From positions 1 to 24,543 of the forward strand of contig JAHBMJ010001932.1 in assembly GCA_018398765.1 (NCBI GenBank): DNA of 24,543 nucleotides, given 5' to 3'. The first letter of the stretch is position 1, and every line of letters starts with the position of its first letter. The translations under genes and the position numbers were made by a program. The notes under the pieces were generated by a model that was not told the DNA's origin, did not search any database, and worked only from the letters and a program-made list of their open reading frames with translations. Positions 10,701 through 19,657 of the stretch are shown in pieces. The stretch comes from Chromera velia (Eukaryota > Sar > Chromeraceae).

Positions 10701-12585
10701 CGCACTGGAGCGAAGTTGCACAGCGCCAAGACCCTGCAGAGATCCAGCTCTCGCTGTTGGAGGACCAGTAAGCGCAATCCATTTCTTCAGGGCACTGCAG
10801 AGCGACCCTCTGTGAAGAGAGGCCGACTGCCAACGGCTCGGTGGACCTCCGAGTGTGGAGAGGGTGCAGGAGACTGCTGTTCAGTCCGGAGAGGACGACC
10901 GGCACGTCGCATTTCTCTGCATGCAGCGACACACGCACGGACAGAATGCTTGATTGCAAAGGAGGGATACAGGAAGGAACCGGGCATGCCGCTGCTCGTG
11001 CTGGGAATTCGTGTCGGAGAAGAGGGAACAAAAAGCGCCAGGGAGGGAGGGAGGACAGAGGTGGAAAATGACGGACACCACCAGGGCGGAATCTTTTCCG
11101 TTCACTGTCCGAATGTTCGTTTTCCTGCTGCCGAGAACATTGGTCGATCTTCTGTCCGTCCATGTTTTTGCGTCTTTTTATGCACTTGTCTGAACAACTG
11201 TGTCAGAAAAGGGGACACGCACAAGAACTTCCAAAGAGAGCAAGAACCCTCACTCACAGAGAGAGAGAAGGGCAAAGAAAGAGCAAAAGGAAGGCAGGCC
11301 CCGGAAAGCGAATGCAGAACTTAAAGCGAGTCCTCCATCATTCATTCACCTAAGCAGGTGACGTTCCGGTCTGTGGCCACTCTCAGTTCTCCCTCCTCGC
11401 ACTGCAACGAGGTCTCACACCCCCACGAGGCTGCAGACATCCATCTCTCGCTGCTAGAAGACCAGTACGCGCAGTGCATTTCGAAAGGACACACCAGAGA
11501 GACCCTCTGAGACCCGATGCCGACTGCCAGAGGGTCGTCGAAGCGCCTGGAGTGCAGCGGGTGCAGCTGGCTGCTGTTCAGTCCAGCGAGGTCCACAGGC
11601 ACATCGCACTTCTCTGCACAGAGAGAGACACAGACGGAAGGGCGGCAAAACGCGAAGGAAGCACAGTTGCGGGAGGGAGGCACTCAAGCAGGCAGGTGTG
11701 TTGGCACGTACATACAGTGTAACGTCCACGCACCACGACACACGACAGATAACGAAGGAACAGAACGATAGAGTCCAGGCAGAAGATCAACACGTGACTG
11801 AAAGGATAGATAACCAGATAGCAGAAGGAATCCATCTCCAAAGAACCGTGAGTGCCCCCCCCGCCTACCTGAGCATGTCAGATTGGTGTTGGACGCCACG
11901 CTCAGATGTCCCTCAACGCACCGCAGAGAGGTGACACACTCCCACGTGCCTGCTGAGACCCAGCGCTCACTGTTGGGAGACCAGTAGGCGCAGTCCATTT
12001 CTTCAGGGCACTGCAGAGAGACCCTCCGAGACCCGATGCCGACCGCCAGAGGCTCGTTGGTACTTCTGGAGAGGAGCGGATGGAGCTTGCTGCTGTTTAG
12101 GGCCGAGAGGGAGACAGGCACTTCACACGTCTCTGCAGGGATACACCCACAGGCAGGTAGATCAAGCAACAAATCAATTATTTGGAACGCACGCAAGGAT
12201 GCAAGAGAAGCTAAACACAAAACAAAAAGTAAGTTGGGGAGCCTCTGCATGATGCGGAAGGAATCACACGAAAAAGGGATGAAGGAAAAGATCTCATCAG
12301 CCAGAGTGTCGTCCTCACCTGAGCAGGTCAAATTGATATGGGAAGCCACCACTCCAAGCTCTCCTTGATCGCACTGCAGGCGCGTCGCACAATTGCTGGC
12401 ATCAGCCCACATCCATATCTGACTGCCCGAGGACCAATACGCACACGCGAGCTCTCCAGAGCACTGCACGGGCACCCTGAGAGACCCAATTCCGATCAAC
12501 AGAGACTCGACGGACGTGCGTGAGTGGAGTGGGTGCAGCTTGACGCTGTTCAGGCTGGAGAGGTCCACAGGCACCTCGCATGCCT
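7752..12585 (-). repeat. Tandem exon-module array (nine copies)
   Basis: Six of the nine exons are close copies: five of exactly 264 bp (11869-12132, 11350-11613, 10653-10916, 9889-10152, 8851-9114) and one of 267 bp (9280-9546). The first module (12319-12585, 267 bp) and the last two (8291-8572, 282 bp; 7752-8044, terminal) are more diverged. Exon ends are conserved: acceptors mostly end ctgcag before AG/AA, donors follow TGCTCAG or TGCTTAG. The intron interiors (165-500 bp) do not align by eye. Phase 1-1 exons can be duplicated without breaking the frame. Confidence 0.9.
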
Positions 12586-13929
12586 CTGCAGGGGGAGACG
12601 ACAGGGAAGTGGGCGGAGAAAGTATGGAGGAATAGTCAGAAGGACTGAGACAGCCTCCCTGATATGGAGGAACAGAAAGAAGGACTGAGACAGCCTCCCT
12701 GATTTGGAATCGCCTTCGTCTTGTGTACCTGTTCCATCCAAGCAAACGGAGAACAGAAAAGGGAACAGAGTGGACAGCACATCCGAGCAGAGAGTCAGAA
12801 AGCACATCAAGCAGCAAATACTGAAGAACACCAAGACTTTCTCTCTCTCACATACAAACATATATATACATATGAATTATCTATACACAAAGCCGCCGGC
12901 CCGCCCCCTACAGGCTCTGACCTGCAAGCGTGACTGTCAAGTTAAAATCCCCGCCCTCGTCTGCTGTGCTGAATGGCCGCACGATCACGAACACCTCTCT
13001 GCCTGCCTCTCCTGGGAAGGACACTCTGGATTGATACCCGCACCCGTCAAAATCGTCATTCCACCCGACGCACTGGCAGGAACTCGAGTCGGTTGCACAG
13101 TCTGACCCCGAGAGGGCACCCATCACTGTGTCAATCTACAAAACACACGAAGAAAAGGTGGCTTTCCGATGAAAGGGAGAAGGAAGGAGAAAGATATGGG
13201 AGGAGCAGGGGTAGAGCTGGGAAAGCAAGGAAAAAAGGGAACCGGTAAAGCGGAGGACCAACTACGAAGGCATACATCACTGTTCAAATGAGAACAAAAA
13301 GAGAAATTCAACACGCAAACACCGCGACGGCGCAAGACGCCACGCCCAAGAAACATTCCCAAAACTGACCAACGTGCCCGTACACGTGTCAACCGAGACC
13401 TCTACAGGACGTTCAAGGTTCAGCGTAGGGACAACGAGACGATACCACACGCCTCCATAGTGGGAACTCCCCCCACACTCAACAAACTCATGGTCTAGAG
13501 TGGCATTCCGCAGGTTCCCTTCAATCGAAATTGCCACCGTCGCTCCTCCCTCATACACTGAGGGGAGACGGGGCGTGAGGTTGACAGCGTCTCCGATTCC
13601 TCCCCCCAAATGGGAGCCTGCACGCACAATGAAAAATGTGAAAGGCCGCTCGGTAAATGGTTCGCTGGACGGATGTCAAACTGGGAGCATACGCTCACGC
13701 AGAAGTGCGTGTCTGGACATGCAGGAACATTGCACTGCAAAAAGGAGACGGAAAGGTACGGACCTTCCTGAAGGGCCCTTGCATTGGATATCTGTGCGCT
13801 TGCTCCAGCTGCCGCGTCTCCGAGTCCCTCTCGTGCGATTGACAGCAATCCAGGAGAAGCACTCACTGCTGCTGGAGGGCAAAGACAGACGCCCACCGTC
13901 AAAAGAATTTCGAGAACACGCCCTCTCAT
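7752..13929 (-). CDS. Secreted PPC-like domain protein with nine tandem six-cysteine modules (12 exons)
   Basis: Exons in transcript order: 13929-13764, 13617-13370, 13135-12922, 12585-12319, 12132-11869, 11613-11350, 10916-10653, 10152-9889, 9546-9280, 9114-8851, 8572-8291, 8044-7752. All junctions are GT-AG and all phases close, giving 3057 coding bases (1018 residues) ending in TAG. Residues 1-24 are a signal peptide (MRGRVLEILLTVGV...). Residues about 56-209 resemble the PPC domain seen on secreted bacterial proteases (GVWYRL, SVDTC, WNDDFDGCG, SRVSF, GGDFNLTV). Residues 210-1018 are nine modules, one per exon, bounded by phase-1 introns. Each module has six cysteines, with ECDVPVDLSG-like, LQCPE, CAYWSS, SW.C..SLQC and NLTC motifs. 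There is no transmembrane segment, so it is predicted extracellular or in the secretory pathway. The upstream GTG in the same frame was rejected in favour of the ATG at the signal peptide. I do not recognise the module family. Confidence 0.88.
12624..12703. repeat. 40-bp tandem duplication inside an intron
   Basis: Positions 12624-12663 and 12664-12703 are adjacent near-identical 40-bp copies (atggaggaa...ctccctgat) with three differences. They lie in the intron between the PPC-like exons and the first module, and look like a recent local slippage event. Confidence 0.85.
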
Positions 13930-14426
13930 GGTACGTGTATATTTTTGAAGGAGACGGAATGAGCCAGAAGAGAGCACAAAAGGTTGTCAGTCCACGTTTC
14001 TCTCAGGCCATTCAGCAGATCCAGTTTTGAACGTCGTTCTGAGAGAGTTCACCACTGTGCGGAGACTTGAGTTGGCATGCAGAAAGTCGCACCTCCATAT
14101 ATATTAATATATACATATACTGTCACATCGTGTCACAGAGATTCACAATTGACATTTCACAGCTTCAATTGAACTGACTGAAAATTCAGACGACCGATCG
14201 ATGCATCGGCGCGAAGCCGGCCCTGCCTGGCATGCATGCACGCCAGGGATCGCCAGGGCGCCGCCCGGCGGCATGCACAAATTTGCAGTGCACAAAAGTC
14301 ACTTCTGCCACTGGATGTAATTAAGTCTCAGAAATTCTTTCCTGTTGTCGTGACAGCGTGACAGCCAAGATTAGCCAAGAACTGCTGCACAGAAAAGGCA
14401 AGGAGACTCGATTACTACAGGATCAC
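13930..14426. promoter_or_regulatory. Shared intergenic region of the divergent gene pair
   Basis: About 500 bp separate the start codons of the modular protein gene (-) and the subtilisin gene (+), so both promoters should lie here. Visible elements are an alternating TATA-type tract at about 14096-14119, a GC block with inverted cctggc/gccagg arms around atgcatgcac (about 14225-14250), a repeated cgccagg string, and a gcatgcac...gtgcac stretch at 14271-14294. GCATGC and GTGCAC cores resemble ApiAP2 sites known from apicomplexans. Their use here is inference. Confidence 0.5.
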
Positions 14427-17400
14427 ATGATGACACTAGGGCGGGGCCTCTTGGCCCTCTTTCTTCTTCTTTGTCCCACTTCTTCTGTCTCCGAGGTCTC
14501 TTCTACGTATCTCTCTGACAGTGATGCCGACGGTGGTTCAAAGAGACGTCTGATTGTCAGCTGGGTCCATGAGGAGGGAGGGAATACTGCAGGGAAAATG
14601 GGGGAGGTAGCTGAGCCTTCTGACCTGTACCGTGCGCTCTCTGCTTTGCGCGAATCCCCCAGGAGCCCCGTCTCCGTTTCAGCCGGTAGACGGCTGAAGG
14701 CGACGGAGCTTCCGGATACCCATGCCGCCATTCTGAAGAGGGTGAGGAGCGTAGAGCATCTGGACATTATGGGTATCGATGTGGTGGATATGGAGGATGA
14801 AGAGAGCAAAGAGGAACTGATGAAAAGGCTGAAGGCCTATCCGGACGTTGACTTTGTTGAAGAGGACCAGGAAGTCTATATCGATCCGCCTATTTTTGAA
14901 CCAGAGAAAAACAGAAGGGAAGTCCAGAAGCGTGTCAACAAGACCGAGAGTGGTCATGAGAGAAGCCTCCTCTCCGAGCACGTCAACCTCCGATATGTTC
15001 CCAACGACCCTCACCTGGGGCAGCAGTGGAATTTGGATCATGAGGGGGAATTGGATATTCGGGGTAGCTTTGGTTCGTTAATTCAATGTGATTTCGGTTA
15101 TCTGTCTGCTCTTTGGCCAAACGTTGGCCATTCTTCTCGTGTGTTATTGATTTCGTGTCTCTTATTCTCAGCCTTCTTTCCCGTCTTCTTCTCTCTTTAA
15201 TACCCATGCACCTACCCATTTCCTTTGTGTAGTCTAGCCTGGATGACTGTTCTGTCTTTCATGGATCTTCTCAATTCCGTATCGTTTCTGCGTCCTCCCT
15301 CAACCCTCACACCGTGTTTTTCTTCCCTTCTCTCCCCCACCGCAGCCTTCGAGGCATGGGCACGCCTGTCCGCCTTCCTGGACGCAGACGCAGAGGAGCA
15401 GAGCCCCATTCTGGTGGGCGTTGCGGACACGGGGGTGAGGTGGAATCACGAAGACCTTCGAGCGGTCATGTGGAGGAATGAGAAGGAAGTCAACGGACAA
15501 CCGGGTGTGGATGATGACGGCAACGGACTGGTAGACGATGTCTATGGAGGGGATTTCATTGATGGGAGAGACCTGGGGATAAATGATGACTCCACCCTAG
15601 ACCCTAGAGGGCACGGCACACACTGTGCAGGGATCATTGGAGCCACCCGAAAGAACGGAAAAGGTGGGGGCGTTGCTGTACATTGTGATGCTGTCAAGAC
15701 ACTGCAATGAGCTCAGGCCGACATCTTCACGTCCTCTTCCTTTTCTCCCTTCTCTGTCTCTCTCTACGTGAGTTCATATGTGTGTGCATCTCACGCGTAC
15801 ATTTGTCTGTCTGTCTCCCTGTCCCTCCCAGCCTCGATCTCTTTCTCTGTTTGCCCGCCGGCCCCTTTCTGTGCATACGTAGGCGGGTGTGAACGCGGCT
15901 GCCGGGCTTTGCTTCTGCCAGCTTCGCCTGCATGACCTTCTCGACAGCCCCCTGCTAAGTCCAAAGAGACCCAAAGTGCAAGCGTCAAAGGCATGCAGCG
16001 GTCTCCTCTATGTTGGTGATTTTGGCGGTTTTTGTGTGTGGGAGGATCAAAAGCATACAACCTTTAATTGCATGTGCATGCGTCTGTCTAAGCTCCAACA
16101 GGTGTTGCAGGTGTTGCGAATCCGAGAATAGTTCGCATCGTGGACTTACGGTTCATCAACGAATATGACAGAGGTTATTCCTCTGATGCTGCCCGAGCTA
16201 CAGAGTACGGCTTGAAGATGGGAGTCCGTGTTTTCTCCAACTCATGGAGAACTCGGAGGGGGGATGTGGGGACTATCAGAAGAGCCGTGCAGAAAACATA
16301 CGAAAGCGGGGCGCTGTTCATCGCTGCTGCAGGAAATGACAGACAGGACATCAAGCATCGGACTTCCTGGTCCCCCCTCGCCCTCCAGCCGGATGTACCC
16401 AATATCCTTCTTGTTGCCTCTACGGATGAGTCCGTAGGTGATCTGTCAGGCTTCAGCAACTACGGTTCAGATGTTGTTCAGATTGCTGCACCGGGGAGCA
16501 GCATCTACTCCACATACCGACCGAATAGCAACAGCTACACATCGATCAGTGGCACCTCCATGGCAGCACCCGCAGTGACTGGGGCTGCGGTGATGCTGAT
16601 GGCCTTTGCCGATCGGTTGACCAAGCACATGGGGATCCCCACAGCGACAGGCATGGAGGTCAAGCGCGCACTTCTTGACGGTGCCAGAAGGGTGAGTGCC
16701 TTAGAGGGGAAGGTAGCGGGTGGTCGAACCCTCGACATACCCAATGCCCTCTCAGCTATGCGCTCCATCTTGACAGATCGATACTACCGTTCTGTTCATC
16801 CAGGGGGAGAGTCAAGATGCGAGGACGATTCGGGGTTTCTTGATAGCAGGGGGGTGGGCTGTTCCTCCTACTCAGCAGATTACGGGGCTGCGTGCGAATT
16901 CGCCCATCAATTCGCGAATGCGCAGGGACAGACCGGCACGTCAGCCTGCTGCTCATGCGACAAGATTACATCCCTCGCCCGGCCTCCCGCAATCAGCACC
17001 CCCCACCTGCCTCCCCCGTCTCACCGCCCGTCCCCGTCACGGGACCTGTGACGTCTCCTTCGAGCGAGGGCGAGAGTGAGAGTGAGAGCGGGAGTGAGAG
17101 AGAGGCAGGAAAGGAGAGGGGGGATGAAAGGGAGAGAGGCAGTGAAGAGGAGAGTGAGAGAGGTAAAGAACGTGAGTCAGCAGGTGATGAGGACGTGGAT
17201 GAGATAGACAGAGAGAAGGACAGAGGAGCAACAGTTGTTGAGGAGAAGGAGGGATTCCCTGTTCTGATTGTGGTCCTCGCGTCTGTGTGTGGTGTGACTG
17301 CTGTAGCCGCTTTTGCTGTCAGCATCTGGTGGATCATGAATACTCAGAGCTCCGTTCCTGTAGAGAGTGGGGGGAAGGGGGCTCTGAGTGTGGGTGGCGG

Positions 17401-17593
17401 TTCTGCCTCCTCTGCATCAGAAGGAGAAGGAGGAGGAAAGCCGCAGTGGAGAAGGGCCGTGACAGACAGTGTTGTGGCACGTCAACAGACGAACCAGGGG
17501 TCGCCCCCTCGTGAGGCCTGGTCTTTGCCTCAAGCGAGGAAGTCTGGTGTGCTCTTCAAGAGGGGTGCATCTCTGTTGAATGATGTTGCGTGA
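14427..17593 (+). CDS. Membrane-anchored subtilisin-like serine protease (S8)
   Basis: Exon 1 is 14427-15063, exon 2 15346-15663 and exon 3 begins at 16102 (alternative 16111), all joined in phase 1. The later acceptor would drop one GVA from the GVAGVA repeat typical of subtilases. A signal peptide (MMTLGRGLLALFLLL) is followed by an I9-like inhibitory propeptide and the PNDPHLGQQW entry to the catalytic domain. The catalytic residues are intact: Asp in VADTG (15426-15428), His in GHGTHCAG (15612-15614), oxyanion Asn in AAAGND (16335-16337), Ser in SGTSMAAP (16557-16559). A cysteine-rich domain ending CCSCD follows (about 16818-16962), then an acidic Ser/Glu/Arg linker, a transmembrane segment (about 17245-17335) and an 80-residue tail. 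The catalytic frame stops at 17051 (TGA), while linker, membrane segment and tail lie in another frame ending at 17593. A 47-bp intron (17018-17064) or an indel near the C-runs at 16998-17017 would connect them. The layout resembles apicomplexan SUB proteases. Confidence 0.9.
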
Positions 17594-18107
17594 GGAGGGA
17601 AGGTTAAAGTGGGTAGGGGTCAGATAAAGCCTTGAGGGAATTTTGAAGCAGAGATAGGCTCGTCGTTTGAAAGTTGCTCTTTTTGTGTGATTCTTCGTGT
17701 TCTCCCGGCTGTTTGTGCACATGGGGGCTGAAGACTTTGGTTTTTCGAGATGCGTGAGAATGCGACCTTCATCTTTTGTTGTTTTGTGTTTTGTCGGAAT
17801 CGGATCATTCTCACTCATGGTTGCCGTGCTGTCGATTTTGACCTCTCTTTCTGGGTATTTGTTTGCGGTCTTCGTGCTTTCTGACAGTCTCTTCGTTGAC
17901 AAAAACTATGCGCAAGCAGTCAGAGCTAGATCGTCCGGTGGTACATATCCTGCTTTTGCATGTACGTAATTATAACATGTATGTGACCGGTATTCCTGCA
18001 TGGTGAGCCAGACCAAAACTTTTTTAATACGGCCGCCCGGGAGCTTAGCGCTCCAACTGGGGTTAGGCATCCTCTAACTAACTAACTAACGGTACAATTA
18101 AATCGAA
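17594..18107. other. 3' flank of the protease gene
   Basis: This is probable 3' untranslated and intergenic sequence. A short reading frame at about 17697-17969 lacks a good start and any recognisable domain. A (TAAC) run lies at about 18076-18090, just before the second copy of the 19-bp dispersed repeat. Confidence 0.5.
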
Positions 18108-18126
18108 GCCCGGCAGTGGACCGCGG
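18108..18126. repeat. Second copy of the 19-bp dispersed repeat
   Basis: gcccggcagtggaccgcgg is the exact reverse complement of 104-122. No coding sequence is nearby. Confidence 0.6.
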
Positions 18127-19657
18127 AGCAACCCGGAACAATGATCTTATCTCAGCCTATGTATATCCTATTCAGGCTATTCTTACGGTGTAAGTCGACA
18201 TCCGGCAGTAAACTTTAGGTATGTCCTAGGACAGAAGGAAGAGACGAAAGACACATAGGCCAGACGCTAGGAACAAACTTTAAGTTAATGCCCCCCCAAT
18301 GTCACAGCAAAAAAAAAAAAGAAAAAAAGTCTTTAGAAAAACGATCGATCGAGTTATCCATTTTTTTTTTTGCCTGCAACACTTGTGCAACACCCGTGCA
18401 ACAGCTAAACAACAGTTGTTTTAAACAAAAAAAAAAGAAAAAAAAAAAGTACTTAACAATTTAAGAGAGTTATTTACTTTTTTTTTTCTCTGTGATACCC
18501 CTAGCAGTGAACTGCAGGGGAACTCAGATTCTCATAACACAAACTTAACCTAGAGTAGGGGTGGGCGCTAAAGTTTTTTTTATAGTATAGTTTGCCTGTA
18601 AACCTTTAAACTTTAACTTTAAAACTTTAAAAGTAAACATGCAACCAGACATGCAAAAGTTAATCTAAAAGACATTTCTAGAGAAGTTGATTTCATTTAT
18701 ATCGTTGCAGGCAAAGTTTATGCTTTATATACTAGTAGATATACTAATTATACAAAAGTTTCACAACTTTAAAAACGATGTATGTAATGTATTACTATAA
18801 TAATTATAATTCTCACACAAATTCCTAGAAAGAACTTTGATATAAATTCACTTTGGTCCTCTAGGGTCCTTCTCTAGAAAATCTAGTAGAAAATCCACTT
18901 CTTTTTTTGCTATAATTACTTCTCCTAAAAGACGGTGGCGGCTGCTTGCAACCGCTATCAATTCCCCCCAGCCTGGGCCCCAGGCCTCTTTTCGATGTAT
19001 GGCAACGTCTAGGCCAAGATGGCACAACATTTTTGATATTTACCTGTGAGATTATATCTCTATATCCTTTCACCTACGATCGCGCCCCCGCTCGGCTCTG
19101 CGAGCTAGGGCACGCCGCCACGTAATACATGAGACGCGAATGTGTTTTTGATGCATGCACAAGTCATTCATATCCGCGCACATTCCGTGTACGTTAATTT
19201 AATCGATCGGTTCGATCGCGTGCACGTCTATGAGTTAAAGGATGCACGGATATATTGTGGACGTTCTAGCCAGATCTGGTAGTCCTAGCGTCGATGTACC
19301 GTGTACTTGGCTCTCTGTGGTTTCTTCATACAGCACCACCATACAAGACCACCAGATTCTGAAGGAGCTTTAATGTGGATAGGAGGCATTCTCTATAAGT
19401 TCATTCTGATGTAGGAGTAGGCTCTACACTGAGAAGTAACGTTTCCTTAGTGATACGGATTTTGGGCGCCCGGGAGGGTAGCCCAAGACTGCTAAGAATC
19501 CCTCGGTGGGATCCTGCGAGGTTAGTAGTTCACAAAGGACCAAAAATTCCTCGGAAGGAATTATTTTGGAGGTGAAATCCGAATTCTGACTGGTGCCGTG
19601 TCTGAGGAAGTCTTTATTTTTCTTTGACCTCGTTGTTGTGTCCACCTCGGTGTAGGT
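18127..19657. other. AT-rich non-coding interval with A/T runs
   Basis: Poly-A and poly-T runs occur at about 18309-18328, 18360-18371, 18427-18449 and 18478-18488. A repeated gcaacac string (18377-18403) and a cttta-rich stretch (about 18600-18635) are also present. I see no gene. The right part (about 19380-19657) may be the 5' untranslated region or LTR side of the decayed element that starts at 19658. Confidence 0.5.

Noticed and set aside
7889-11771. Plus-strand reading frames across the modular gene
   Set aside because: They are antisense shadows of the repeated exons, recurring in the same place in each copy because the exons are homologous.
17697-17969. A 90-codon hydrophobic frame downstream of the protease
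   Set aside because: It begins at GTG, has no recognisable domain and lies where a 3' untranslated region is expected.
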